A DNA stretch of 62,823 nucleotides from Solirubrobacteraceae bacterium (GCA_030447785.1 JAUJOF010000013.1:1-62823), one strand, 5' to 3'. Positions 16,181-25,126 are shown, counted from the stretch's first letter. A program made the numbers and translations. The notes: a model not told the origin generated them from the sequence alone.

Positions 16181-17332
16181 GTGCCCACCCACCTGCGCTC
16201 CTCCGCCGTGTTCGGCTTCCTGGTGACGGCTCCGGTCTCCCTTGCGCTGCTGGCCTTCACGCTCTCGGCGTTCGCCTCGCTCTCCCCAAGCCCCGGGGTC
16301 GCCTCTTCGCCCACGGCGCCCACCGCCCGGGCGGCGCCTGCGCCGGCCGGGCGGCCCGCGGCCCCACAGCCCACCACCGTCACCATCGGCTGGGTGGGCG
16401 ACACCATGCTCGGTCGCGCCGGGGCACTTCCGCCCGACCGTGGCCGCGGCATCCTGGCGGGCACCGGACGCGTGACCGTCGCGCCCGACCTCATGCTGGG
16501 CAACCTGGAGGGCACCCTCTCGGTGGGTGGCACCTCCAAGTGCGCCGCCGCCTCGGCGAACTGCCACGCCTTCCAGGTGCCGCCCGACCACGCCGACGCC
16601 CTGCATCGCGCGGGGTTCGATCTGATGAGCCTGGCCAACAACCACGCCTACGACTTCGGCAAGACCGGGCGCGAGCAGAGCGCGCAGGCGCTCGAGGAGG
16701 CCGGCATCGCCTCGACCGGCGGACCCGGGGAGATCACCGTGCTCGAGCACGACGGGGTGGAGGTCGCGGTGCTGGGCTTCGCGCCCTACCCCTGGTCGGC
16801 GCCGCTGAACGACCACGACGCCGCCGCCGGCCTGGTCCGCGAGGCCCGCGAGCAGGCCGACGTGGTGGTGGTCACGATGCACGCAGGCGCCGAGGGCTCG
16901 GATCGCACGCGCACCCCGGTCGGCACGGAGGTGGCCTACGGCGAGAACCGCGGCGACTCGCGGCGCTTCGCGCGCGCGGTCATCGACGCGGGCGCCGACC
17001 TCGTGCTCGGCGCGGGTCCGCACGTGCTGCGCGGGATGGAGCGCTACAAGGACCGCCTCATCGCCTACTCGCTGGGCAACCACGCCGGCTGGCACAACTT
17101 CTCGGGCGAGGGCACCCTCGGGCTCAGCGCCATCCTGCGCGTCACCCTGCGCGAGGACGGCACCTTCGACCGCGGCATCCTCACCCCGGTGACCCTCCGC
17201 CCGCCGGGCACCCCGGTCCGCGACCCCGGCCACGCCTCGACGCGGCTGATCGACCAACTGTCGCTGCAGGACTTCGGCGAGAGCGCGGTAGGTCTGGGCA
17301 AGACCGGGCGGCTGCGCTGGCCGGCCTCCTGA
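16181..17332 (+). CDS. CapA-family (PGA_cap) metallophosphoesterase-like protein
   Basis: 383 residues. An N-terminal signal-anchor (FGFLVTAPVSLALLAFTL) and a Pro/Ala linker lead to a PGA_cap domain from about residue 67. Motifs are GWVGDTMLGR, LGNLEGTLS, SLANNHAYDFG, TMHAGAEG and GAGPHVLRGME, the metal-binding loops of the calcineurin-like fold. CapA is linked to poly-gamma-glutamate capsule assembly, but no capB/capC is nearby, so the role here may be different. The domain should face outside the membrane. GTG 16181 is the start that includes the signal sequence. Confidence 0.82.
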   Translation: MPTHLRSSAVFGFLVTAPVSLALLAFTLSAFASLSPSPGVASSPTAPTARAAPAPAGRPAAPQPTTVTIGWVGDTMLGRAGALPPDRGRGILAGTGRVTVAPDLMLGNLEGTLSVGGTSKCAAASANCHAFQVPPDHADALHRAGFDLMSLANNHAYDFGKTGREQSAQALEEAGIASTGGPGEITVLEHDGVEVAVLGFAPYPWSAPLNDHDAAAGLVREAREQADVVVVTMHAGAEGSDRTRTPVGTEVAYGENRGDSRRFARAVIDAGADLVLGAGPHVLRGMERYKDRLIAYSLGNHAGWHNFSGEGTLGLSAILRVTLREDGTFDRGILTPVTLRPPGTPVRDPGHASTRLIDQLSLQDFGESAVGLGKTGRLRWPAS

Positions 17333-17423
17333 GCGCTCGGGAACCAGAAGCTCGCAACGTGCGCGAAGTTCGTGCTCGCCGGGGGGCGAGTGTCGGGGAT
17401 ACGGTGCCTCGTCGCAGGGAGGA

Positions 17424-18905
17424 ATGCCGACGAGAGGGCCGGAGACGCGGATGGGCGACGGCGGGACGGGGACGGAGCGCGAGCGACGGATGCGTTCGGG
17501 GCTGCGCCGGCGCTCGTCCGCGCCGGGCGCGGACGACCAGGAGTTCGTCGTCGAGCTGGTACGCCGCGAGTCGGCGGCGATGCTGCGCGTGGCCGACCGC
17601 TACTCGTATTGCGCCGACGACGCCGCCGAGGCCTACGCACGGGCGCTCGAGATTCTGATGCGCAAGGCCCGCTCGCTCGACCCCGAGCGTGCGGGCGGGT
17701 GGCTGGCGACCGTGGTCAAGCACGAGGCACTGAAGGTCCGCCAGCAGCGCCAGCGCGAGGTTGCCTGCGATGCCGCGGGCTTTGACCGCGAGGAGGCGCG
17801 CGGCGCGCCCGGTCCCGAGGAGCGCGTGGCCGGCTTCGAGGTGGTCGCACGGTCGGCCGAGGCCCTGCGCGCGCTCAAGCCCCAGGAGGTCGCCGCGCTA
17901 TGGCTGCGCATGCAGGGTCTGTCCTACGAGGAGATCGCCGAGCGGCAGGGATGGACGGCGACGAAGGTCAACCGCTGCCTGACCGAGGGGCGCCGGGCGT
18001 TTTTGGAGCGCTTTGCGGGCATCGAGGCGGGTGAGGAGTGCCGGCGCTGGGAGCCGGTGCTGTCGGCGCTGGCCGACGGGCAGGCCGGCTCCGCCGAGCT
18101 GGTCGGCGCGCGGGCGCATCTACGCAATTGCGCGGCATGCCGGCGGCGGCTGGAGGCGATCCACGGCGCCCGCGCGCCGCTGGGCCTGGTCTTCCCGGTC
18201 GCGCTGACCGGCGCGGAGGTCGAGCGTGGCGAGCTGGCCGGGGGCCTGGTCCTGCGCGCCTACGAGGCGCTGGCCGGCGGGGTGCACGACCGCGCCGTGC
18301 ACTCGGCCATGCGTGTGCAGGGCGCCCTGGAGATGGCCAGCGCCTCGAAGGTCGCCGCGGTGGCCGCGTCGGCGGCAGCGCTGGCGGGCGGCGGCGTCGC
18401 GGCGGTCGAGAAGGCGCGCCAGGGCGCAGCGGAGAGCGAGAGGCGCGCGGCGGTCGCGCAGTCTGCGGGCCCGGCGGCGGGGCGCGGCGGGGCCCGATCG
18501 CCGGCGGGAGCGCCGGTGTCGGTCCGCGTGCGCGCTCCGGCCGGCTCGCAGCCGGTCAAGGTCGCCCAGGGCGGAGGCGACCTGGTCTCGCGCGCCCGGG
18601 AGCGTCACCGCAGGGCTGATCGCCGTGCTGCCATACGCCGGGCGAGCGAGCGGCGCCAGGGCGAGTTCGGCGGCTCGGGCGAGTTCGCGGGCTCCCCGGG
18701 TGCTGCCGGCCCGTCCTCCACGGGCGGCGGGGAGTTCTCGCGCTCGTCGACGACGACCAGCCCACCGAGTGGGAGCGGCGGTGGCGAGTTCTCCTCGACG
18801 CCGCCCACGGGCACGACCGCGACCACGCCGCCGTCCACGCCCAGCAGCTCGAGCGGCAGCTCCACGGGCGGCGGCGAGTTCAGCGGCGGCGAGTTCGATC
18901 CGTAG
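17424..18905 (+). CDS. ECF sigma factor fused to a ZAS anti-sigma domain and a repetitive GEF tail
   Basis: 493 residues. Sigma region 2 covers about 35-95 (MLRVADRYSYCADDAAEAYARA) and region 4 about 140-190 (LSYEEIAERQGWTATKVNRCL). Next comes a zinc anti-sigma-like motif, C near 207 and then HLRNCAACRR (H-x3-C-x2-C). A weak hydrophobic helix follows (KVAAVAASAAALAGGGVAAV), then an Arg-rich stretch. The Gly/Ser/Thr-rich tail contains GEF six times (QGEF, SGEF, GGGEF x3, GGEF). A strong AGGGAGGA precedes the ATG, with a TACGGT -10-like box ~20 bases upstream. It is probably self-regulated by its own C-terminus. Confidence 0.78.
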   Translation: MPTRGPETRMGDGGTGTERERRMRSGLRRRSSAPGADDQEFVVELVRRESAAMLRVADRYSYCADDAAEAYARALEILMRKARSLDPERAGGWLATVVKHEALKVRQQRQREVACDAAGFDREEARGAPGPEERVAGFEVVARSAEALRALKPQEVAALWLRMQGLSYEEIAERQGWTATKVNRCLTEGRRAFLERFAGIEAGEECRRWEPVLSALADGQAGSAELVGARAHLRNCAACRRRLEAIHGARAPLGLVFPVALTGAEVERGELAGGLVLRAYEALAGGVHDRAVHSAMRVQGALEMASASKVAAVAASAAALAGGGVAAVEKARQGAAESERRAAVAQSAGPAAGRGGARSPAGAPVSVRVRAPAGSQPVKVAQGGGDLVSRARERHRRADRRAAIRRASERRQGEFGGSGEFAGSPGAAGPSSTGGGEFSRSSTTTSPPSGSGGGEFSSTPPTGTTATTPPSTPSSSSGSSTGGGEFSGGEFDP

Positions 18906-18975
18906 GCGCGTCGGCGGAGGCGGCGATCTCGTCCGTCGACGCGCGTGGTGGCCATCGCGCGCTCCCATGCGCCGG

Positions 18976-18981
18976 TAGGGT
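18976..18981 (+). promoter_or_regulatory. putative -10 box (TAGGGT), leaderless start
   Basis: TAGGGT ends 8 bases before GTG 18990. Confidence 0.42.
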
Positions 18982-18989
18982 GCCGCGGC

Positions 18990-19805
18990 GTGATCGCGGT
19001 GGTGACCGGGGCATCGAGCGGCATCGGACAGGCCACCGCGCGGCGCCTGGCCCGCGAGCCGGGCGCCCGGCTGGTCCTCGTGGCCCGGCGCGAGGAGCGC
19101 CTGCGCTCGCTGGCCCACGAGCTGGGTGGCGCGACGGTGGTCGCCGCGGACCTCACCGCCGACGACGCGCCCGCCCGCGTGGCCGAGGCGGTGCATCGTG
19201 AGCACGGCCGGCTGGACCTGCTGGTCAACAACGCGGGCTCGTCGTGGCGGGGAACCTTCGGCGAGGCGGGCATGGACAACCTGCGCCGTCACATGGCGGT
19301 GAACTTCGAGGCGGTCGCGCGACTCACCCAGGCGCTGCTGCCCACCCTGCGCGCGAGCGCCCCGAGCGCGATCGTCAACGTCTCCAGCGTGGCCGGGCGG
19401 ATCGCGCGGGCGCGTGCGGGCGCGTACTCGGCGAGCAAGTTCGCGTTGTGCGGTTGGAGCGACGCCCTGCACCTCGAGGAGCGCGAGCACGGCGTCCACG
19501 TGGGCCTGGTGCTTCCCGGCTTCGTGGCCACGGAGGGCTTCCCGCAGCGCGAGCTGACCGAGAGGGCGCTGACGCGCCGGCTGGTCACCCGCCCCGAGGT
19601 GCTGGCGGAGGCGATCATCGACGCGGGCCTCAACCGCAGGGCCGAGCGCTACTCGCCGCGCTACTACGCGATCGTGCCGGCGCTGCGGGTCATGGCGCCT
19701 GGCCTGGTGCGCCGGTTCACCGCCGGCAGTGCCATCACGCCCTCGATGCCGGGCGAGGACCGCTGGTCCGAGGCGCTGGCGCGCGACGATCAGACGCCCC
19801 GGTAG
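18990..19805 (+). CDS. short-chain dehydrogenase/reductase
   Basis: 271-residue classical SDR with TGASSGIGQ at the N-terminus, NNAGSS, catalytic Ser in NVSSVAG and YSASK. The GTG at 18990 starts exactly at the first beta strand and sits 8 bases behind a TAGGGT box; the ATG at 18945 would add 15 residues. Its last 71 bases overlap the 3' end of the convergent acyltransferase gene. It resembles the DltE/YqjQ-type SDRs; the substrate is unknown. Confidence 0.86.
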   Translation: MIAVVTGASSGIGQATARRLAREPGARLVLVARREERLRSLAHELGGATVVAADLTADDAPARVAEAVHREHGRLDLLVNNAGSSWRGTFGEAGMDNLRRHMAVNFEAVARLTQALLPTLRASAPSAIVNVSSVAGRIARARAGAYSASKFALCGWSDALHLEEREHGVHVGLVLPGFVATEGFPQRELTERALTRRLVTRPEVLAEAIIDAGLNRRAERYSPRYYAIVPALRVMAPGLVRRFTAGSAITPSMPGEDRWSEALARDDQTPR

Positions 19806-20598
19806 GGAAAGTCCCGGGCGTGGGGCGACCCGTCCGCGTCCTCGCCGCGCGCTGGGCCGACGCCAGCCCCTCTGGCCGCGAGGGCGCCGGCTCGCCGCCG
19901 GCGAAGAACGCCCGCAGTCGCGCCATGACCTCCGCGCGCTCGTCGACCGACCGCGGGTCGATCACCGCGCCGAACGTGACCGTGGTCGGGTGGCGGCGCC
20001 GCCAGCTGCGCCGGCGCGGCCACGACTGCCCGGGCGGCATGGCCGCCCGGGTCCCGCCCACGCGGACGGGCACGATGGGCAGTCCGTGCCGCGCGGCGAG
20101 CACGGCCGCCCCGCTGCGCAGGGGCTGTGCGCAGCCCTCCTGCGAGCGGGTGCCCTGCGGGTAGAGGAGCAGGCTCCAGCGGTCGGCCAGCAGCGCCTCG
20201 ACGTGCGCGACGTCTCTGGTGCCGCCGCCCCGTCGGCGCACCGGCACCGTGTTGAAGGCCAGCGACGCCAGCGCGGCGACGCGGCGGTCGGCGTAGAAGT
20301 AGTCGACGGCCGCAGCGACCGCGGTGCGCCGGCGCCAGCGCCCGGGCAGCGCGCACAGGATCAGCGGCGTGTCGATGTGGCTGCAGTGGTTGGCCACGAA
20401 CAGCACGGGTGGCTCGAGCTCCGCCAGCTCGCCCACACCGGTCGTGCGTCGCCGCGTGTAGTAGGTCAGCAGCGCGTGCAAGCCACCGCGCAGGATCATT
20501 TCGCGCGCGACCCGGGCCGGTGGGCTGCGCGCCCACGGCATGTCGAGGTCGGCGCAGGTGCCGCCATCGTCGTGGTCGGGTGCAACGGGCTCCTTCAT
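19735..20598 (-). CDS. lysophospholipid acyltransferase (PlsC-like)
   Basis: 287 residues with the acyltransferase motifs NHCSHIDTP (H-x4-D, catalytic) and, ~80 residues on, YPQGTRS in the position of FPEGTRS. These enzymes transfer a fatty acyl group to lysophosphatidate at the inner membrane. The C-terminal ~60 residues are Arg/Pro-rich and run over the end of the convergent SDR gene. It is divergent from the alkyl-DHAP synthase-like gene 68 bases away, so both could serve glycerolipid or ether-lipid synthesis. Confidence 0.82.
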   Translation of the reverse strand: MKEPVAPDHDDGGTCADLDMPWARSPPARVAREMILRGGLHALLTYYTRRRTTGVGELAELEPPVLFVANHCSHIDTPLILCALPGRWRRRTAVAAAVDYFYADRRVAALASLAFNTVPVRRRGGGTRDVAHVEALLADRWSLLLYPQGTRSQEGCAQPLRSGAAVLAARHGLPIVPVRVGGTRAAMPPGQSWPRRRSWRRRHPTTVTFGAVIDPRSVDERAEVMARLRAFFAGGEPAPSRPEGLASAQRAARTRTGRPTPGTFPTGASDRRAPAPRTSGPRPASRA

Positions 20599-20666
20599 CG
20601 CGGCTCGCCATGATGCACACCGCGGCCGCGCTCCGGTTTCACTCCGCGAGGTGCGAGAGTACGGCC

Positions 20667-22322
20667 ATGGGGGCAATGCCGTGGTGGGGCTGGGGCGAGG
20701 AGGGCGTCGCCTTCAGCCACGCCGACAAGCCCGAGCTGCGCGACTTCGTGCTGCGGCGCATCGGCGTGGACGTCGATCGCTCCGCCGTCCGCCGCGCGGC
20801 CTTCACGGACCTCGAGCTCCCCGAGCCGTCGCTGCCCGTCGACCTGCGCGCCGCGCTGGAGGGCACGGTCGGCGTCGAGCACGTGTCGGTCGACGCGCTG
20901 GATCGGCTGGTGCACGCGCGGGGCAAGAGCCTGCGCGACCTCATGCGCCACCGCCGCGGCGACGTGGGCCGGCTGCCCGACGCGGTCGTGCGCCCCGGCT
21001 CGGAGGAGGAGGTGGCCGCGGTGCTGCGTGTCGCGCTTACCGCCGACGCCGTGGTCATCCCCTTCGGCGGGGGAACCAACATCTCCGGCAGCCTCGAGGC
21101 GCCGCACGACGAGCCGCGCCCGGTCCTGTCGGTCGACGTCGGCCGGCTGGAGCGGCTTGTGGAGATCGACGAGGCTTCGCGCCTGGCCCGGGTGCAGGCC
21201 GGCGTGCTGGGGCCGCGCCTGGAAGAGCAGCTCAACGCCCGCGGCTGGACGGCGGGCCACTTTCCCGACAGCTTCACCCACTCCAGCCTGGGCGGCTGGA
21301 TCGCCACTCGCTCGTCGGGCATGCAGTCCGACCGCTACGGCGACGTGGCCGACCTCACGCGGGCGATGCGCATGGTCACCCCGGCCGGCGTGCTGGCCAC
21401 CCGACCGGTGCCCAGCACCTCCACGGGACCCAGCGTGCGCGAGATGGTGCTGGGCAGCGAGGGGCGGCTGGGGATCATCACCGAGGCGACGATCCACGTG
21501 CACCGCCTCCCGGCCCGGCGCACCATCCTGGGTTACCTGCTGCCCGACTGGCCCCGCGCGCTGGCCGCTATGCGCGCGATCGCCGAGAGCGAGGCCGACC
21601 CGTCGGTGACCCGTGTCTCCGACGCGAACGAGACCGAGTTCTCCTTCGCCACGCGCAGGCGCCAGACCATCCTCGACCGCGTCCAATCTCGGGCGCTGCG
21701 CTGGTACCTGGGCCGCCGCGAGATCGACCCCGCGGCGATGTGCCTGGCCTTCGTCGGCTACGAGGGCTCGCCGCAGCACGTCAGTCTCCAGCGCCGGCTC
21801 GTGGGGCGGATCGTCTCCGCGCACGGCGGCCTGTGCGTCGGCTCGGGGCCCGGAGAGCTGTACGACCAGAAGAAATTCGACACGCCCTACATCCGCGACT
21901 GGCTGCTGGACGCCGGCGCACCGGCCGACGTGTCGGAGACCTCGGCGCCGTGGGGCTCGCTGCCCGAGCTCTACGACGAGGTCGTGGCCGCGGCCCAAGG
22001 CGCGTTCGCCCGCCTTCACGTCGCGGGCCATGTCATGTGCCATCTGTCGCATTCCTACCACTCGGGCGCGTGCCTGTACTTCACCTTCGCCTTCAGGCCC
22101 GAGGGCGAGGACGGCGGCCTTGCGGAGTACGCCACCGTCAAGGCGGCGATCCAGCAGGCCTTCGTGGACGCCGGGGGGACGCTCTCCCACCACCACGCCG
22201 TGGGCATCGAGCACGCGCGCTGGCTGGAGCAGGACATCTCTGCTCCCGGCGTAGTGCTGCTGCGGGCGCTGTTCGACGGCATCGATCCCGGCCGCAACCT
22301 GAACCCCGGAAAGATCGCGTGA
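20667..22322 (+). CDS. FAD-binding oxidase, alkyldihydroxyacetonephosphate synthase-like
   Basis: 551 residues. The p-cresol methylhydroxylase-type FAD domain has PFGGGTNISGS (132-142) and SLGGWIATRSSGMQS. The C-terminal substrate domain shows YHSGACLYFTFAF, the HHHAVGIEHARWL triple-His segment and the terminal NLNPGKI, all hallmarks of alkylglycerone-phosphate synthase (AGPS). AGPS swaps the acyl group of acyl-DHAP for a fatty alcohol, making ether lipids. Bacterial homologues are often of unproven activity. The divergent PlsC-like gene beside it supports a lipid role. Confidence 0.85.
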   Translation: MGAMPWWGWGEEGVAFSHADKPELRDFVLRRIGVDVDRSAVRRAAFTDLELPEPSLPVDLRAALEGTVGVEHVSVDALDRLVHARGKSLRDLMRHRRGDVGRLPDAVVRPGSEEEVAAVLRVALTADAVVIPFGGGTNISGSLEAPHDEPRPVLSVDVGRLERLVEIDEASRLARVQAGVLGPRLEEQLNARGWTAGHFPDSFTHSSLGGWIATRSSGMQSDRYGDVADLTRAMRMVTPAGVLATRPVPSTSTGPSVREMVLGSEGRLGIITEATIHVHRLPARRTILGYLLPDWPRALAAMRAIAESEADPSVTRVSDANETEFSFATRRRQTILDRVQSRALRWYLGRREIDPAAMCLAFVGYEGSPQHVSLQRRLVGRIVSAHGGLCVGSGPGELYDQKKFDTPYIRDWLLDAGAPADVSETSAPWGSLPELYDEVVAAAQGAFARLHVAGHVMCHLSHSYHSGACLYFTFAFRPEGEDGGLAEYATVKAAIQQAFVDAGGTLSHHHAVGIEHARWLEQDISAPGVVLLRALFDGIDPGRNLNPGKIA

Positions 22323-22358
22323 GCCCACTGCCTCGGCGCCGATGTGCTTCCTTCGAGG

Positions 22359-23183
22359 TCAGCGCCCCACTCCGGTGGGGTCGAGCCAAACGTCGTCGCC
22401 CGCCGCGAGGGGGAGCTGCGCATCGCGCGCGACGCGCTCGCCGTCGACGGTGGCGTCCGTGCCCTCGTCAGGGGTGAGGCCCACCGCAGCCGCGGCCGCT
22501 CCGAGGGTCGCGGCGCGGACGCGGCTAGGCGCCGCTGCGGGCAGGCGCACCGTCACCGCGGGGGCCGGCCGTGCCCGGGCGGCCTCGAGGTCGTCGGGTT
22601 CGTTGAGGTTGAGCAGCGAGTCGAGCCGCGGATCGGCAGCGGCGAGAGCCGGGTCGGCCAGCAGCGTGGCCTCGTCCAGGACGCGCACCGCGCAACGCTC
22701 GAACAGGAAGCCGGGGCGGAGGCGATCGCCGGCCAGGAGCTCCTCGAGGGCCGGGAGCACCGCGGCGGCATAGACGGCGGCCAAGGGGTGGCGAAAGCCG
22801 TGGGCGTGGGGGAGGACCACGTCGGTGCCCTCCTCGAACGCCCCGGCCACCCGGCGCACGAAGGCCGGATGCAACAGCGGCACGTCGACCGCCGAGGCGT
22901 AGGCGGCACCGGCGCGGTCGCCGATCGCCGCAAGCCCGGCCGCGAGGCCTTGCAGCGGCCCGCGGCCCTCGCGGGCGTCGTCGGCCAGCTCGATCCCCGC
23001 GGGGAGCGAGGGAAGCTCCTGGCCGGGGGCGCGCACGACCACGACCGGCCCGTCGACGCCGCGCGCCACCAGGCCCGCCACCCGGCGCAGCAGCGTCGAG
23101 CCGTGCCACTCCAGACCGGCCTTGGCCGCTCCCATGCGCGTCGAGCGCCCGCCCGCGAGCACGATCCCGGCGATCCTGGCCAC
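22359..23183 (-). CDS. mobA: molybdenum cofactor guanylyltransferase with C-terminal MoaD/ThiS-like extension
   Basis: 274 residues. The N-terminal ~190 residues are a MobA nucleotidyltransferase (AGIVLAGGRSTRMGAAKA, ADDAREGRGPLQGL, SAVDVPLLHP, HPLAAVYAAAVLPALE), which links GMP to molybdopterin. After LNLNEPDDLEAA comes an extra ~70-residue module (VTVRLPAAAPSRVRAATLG ... ATVDGERVARDA, LAAGDDVWLDPTG). It resembles a MoaD/ThiS ubiquitin-like domain but ends in GVGR instead of GG. GTG 23183 is preferred because it begins at the first strand. No other moa genes are nearby. Confidence 0.75.
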   Translation of the reverse strand: MARIAGIVLAGGRSTRMGAAKAGLEWHGSTLLRRVAGLVARGVDGPVVVVRAPGQELPSLPAGIELADDAREGRGPLQGLAAGLAAIGDRAGAAYASAVDVPLLHPAFVRRVAGAFEEGTDVVLPHAHGFRHPLAAVYAAAVLPALEELLAGDRLRPGFLFERCAVRVLDEATLLADPALAAADPRLDSLLNLNEPDDLEAARARPAPAVTVRLPAAAPSRVRAATLGAAAAAVGLTPDEGTDATVDGERVARDAQLPLAAGDDVWLDPTGVGR

Positions 23184-23279
23184 GACCGGGGATTGTGGGG
23201 GACACCATGGCTTCACGGTGCCGTCCGACGGGCGTCGTAGCTTGTCCGCAGTCCCGTCGTCCTGTCCATCGGAGCGTCA

Positions 23280-23735
23280 ATGCCCCTCTGCTTCATCGAG
23301 CCGCAGGATGCGATCCGGGTGATCGCGGAGTCGATCGGCCGCGAGGCCCGCCGGCAGCTGCTCGGCGAGGTGGTCCGCGCCTGGGTCGACGAGATCCCCG
23401 AGCCCCAGCTGGCCGCCCACTATGCCAAGGCGATCGACGACCTCGACGAGCACGACCTCTCGATGCTCGCCGCCTGGCACGCCTCGCTGGAGGTCGGCCA
23501 GCCGATCGCCAACCGGGACTTCCTGGTCACCGTCTTCCCCTCCTTGGGCGAGCATCGCCGCGAGGCGTTGAAGATCGCCGCCGGCTTTCGCGGCGAGGAG
23601 GCCTTCGACGCCGGGGTGGCCGAGGAGCAGGCGATGGAGACCGTGCTGCCCAACCTCTCGAGGGAGCGCTGCCAGGAGCTCGCCCAGGAGTGCGTCGAGC
23701 TCTACCTCTGGGACCGCCTGGGCTGCGACAACTGA
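23280..23735 (+). CDS. helical protein of unknown function
   Basis: 151 residues, acidic and mostly alpha-helical (EPQDAIRVIAESIGREARRQ, EIPEPQLAAHYAKAIDDL, NLSRERCQELAQECVELY), without signal peptide or membrane segment. A GGAG ribosome binding site lies 5 bases before the ATG and a TAGCTT box about 37 bases upstream, so this is a leadered transcript. I do not recognise the family. It converges on the next gene. Confidence 0.65.
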   Translation: MPLCFIEPQDAIRVIAESIGREARRQLLGEVVRAWVDEIPEPQLAAHYAKAIDDLDEHDLSMLAAWHASLEVGQPIANRDFLVTVFPSLGEHRREALKIAAGFRGEEAFDAGVAEEQAMETVLPNLSRERCQELAQECVELYLWDRLGCDN

Positions 23736-23772
23736 TCTGAGCGGCCCTCGTGGCGTCTGCGCGATGGCTGCC

Positions 23773-24660
23773 TCAGATGCGGCGCAAGACGTCGTAGCGC
23801 CCCACGCCCTCGCGGCCGTCGATCCGCCACCCGAAGAAGCTCGTCTGAAGCTGCAGGCGCCCCAGGTCGAGGGAGGTGCCGCAGAGGACCTCCCCGGCTC
23901 CGCGGCGGGCCATCTCGTCGTCGTCGCCCACCCACAGCTCGAGGCCGGCGCGGACCATGCGCCCCTCGGCGTCGTAGGCGGTGGACAGGCGCGGGTCGGC
24001 GACGGGCACCGGCTCGGCCGGCGGGCCGCCCTCCAGCAGCGTGCAGTCCAGCAGCTCGTCGGCGTGCGCGCGGGCCCTGGCCGGGCGCACGGCGACCAGC
24101 GAGAGCGCGCGATCCTCGGCCATCCACACGGTCAGCATGCGCGACAGCGAGAGGCGCTCCCAGTCCGGCGCGCCCCAGGAGTGTCCGCGCTGGCCCAGGC
24201 AGCGCACGTCGCGCCGCGTGCTCGCGGTGGTCACGGTTCCGCGCACCGCGCACAGCTGCTCGTAGCCCTCCAGGCCCCCGAGCTTCGCGGCCGGGCGCTC
24301 GGCGTCCAGCACCGCGGGCCGCGAGCGCGCCTCGAAGCGAAGGTCCAGCGCGAAGTCCTCCCCCTCGCCGCGCAGCGTCCACGCGCCCAGGGGCTCTTCC
24401 ACCGTCGTGACCAGCCCGGCGGCGCGCACGTCCTCCCAGCCGGCGCCCGCCGGCGGCGCCTGGGTGGCCTCGGCGCGCACCGCGGCCACCTCGTCGCCGC
24501 TGAAGAGCACCACGAGCCCGCTGGCGCCCTCGGCGGTGAGTCCCAGGCGGGCGGTCGCGAAGACCCGGGTGCGCGGGTCGGCGAAGGCGAAGGTGACAGC
24601 CGCGGAGGCTCCGGGCGCGTCGCGCAGGCGCGGACGCTCGTCGGCGGGCGCGACCGTCAC
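23773..24660 (-). CDS. AttH/DUF7064-like beta-rich protein
   Basis: 295 residues, beta-rich with two similar halves, as in the lipocalin-type AttH/CrtC-like or DUF7064 proteins. Notable segments are DVRCLGQRGHSWGAPDWERL (an RGHSWG motif seen in that group), SRMLTVWMAEDRALSLVAVR and LQTSFFGWRIDGREGVGRYD. Family members act on hydrophobic ligands or as isoprenoid-related hydratases, but no activity can be assigned. The GTG start at 24660 overlaps the fxsA stop as GTGA, so the two genes form an operon. Confidence 0.6.
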   Translation of the reverse strand: MTVAPADERPRLRDAPGASAAVTFAFADPRTRVFATARLGLTAEGASGLVVLFSGDEVAAVRAEATQAPPAGAGWEDVRAAGLVTTVEEPLGAWTLRGEGEDFALDLRFEARSRPAVLDAERPAAKLGGLEGYEQLCAVRGTVTTASTRRDVRCLGQRGHSWGAPDWERLSLSRMLTVWMAEDRALSLVAVRPARARAHADELLDCTLLEGGPPAEPVPVADPRLSTAYDAEGRMVRAGLELWVGDDDEMARRGAGEVLCGTSLDLGRLQLQTSFFGWRIDGREGVGRYDVLRRI

Positions 24661-25118
24661 CGGGGGTGGGTGGGCTCGGGGTCCCTGGCCGTTCCCTCCA
24701 CGTCGTCCGAGCGCCGCCCGCCCGGCCCGCGCGTGGCGCCCAGCGCGCCGACCATCATGCGGGTGCCAAGGCGCCGGGCCAGCAGGCGGCGCACCAGCGC
24801 CCGGGTGGGTGGCAGCAGCAGCAGGAAGCCCAGCACGTCGGTGAGGAAGCCGGGAGTCAGCAGCAGCGCGCCGCCGAAGATGATCAGCGCGCCGTCGGCC
24901 ACCTCGCGCGCGGGGGGGCGCCCGGCCTGCAGCGTCGTCGCGAACCGCCGCCATGCGCTGCGCCCCTGGGAGCGCAGCAGCACGCCACCCGCGATCGAGT
25001 TGACGATCAGCAGCGCGATGGTCGGCAGCGCGCCGATGATCTGCCCCACCTGGATGAGCACGTACAGCTCCACGAGCGGGACGACGACGAACAGCGCGAC
25101 GATGATCAGCAGCGGCAT
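24657..25118 (-). CDS. fxsA: FxsA family membrane protein
   Basis: 153 residues. Helices MPLLIIVALFVVVPLVELYVLIQ, LPTIALLIVNSIAGGVLL and ALIIFGGALLLTPGFLTDVLGF carry the FxsA signatures (PLVEL and LLLTPGFLTD). FxsA was named for suppressing F-plasmid exclusion of phage T7; its normal role is unclear. The C-terminal tail is charged. ATG 25118 follows a TAGGCT box by 8 bases; the box overlaps that of the divergent MIP18-like gene. Confidence 0.85.
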   Translation of the reverse strand: MPLLIIVALFVVVPLVELYVLIQVGQIIGALPTIALLIVNSIAGGVLLRSQGRSAWRRFATTLQAGRPPAREVADGALIIFGGALLLTPGFLTDVLGFLLLLPPTRALVRRLLARRLGTRMMVGALGATRGPGGRRSDDVEGTARDPEPTHPR

Positions 25119-25126
25119 CGCGCCGA

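Noticed and set aside
16181..17332. CapA-like gene as part of a poly-gamma-glutamate capsule locus
   Set aside because: capB, capC and capE are absent from the surroundings; many lone PGA_cap proteins exist.
23736..23772. Terminator between convergent genes at 23.7 kb
   Set aside because: No stem longer than a few bases could be drawn.
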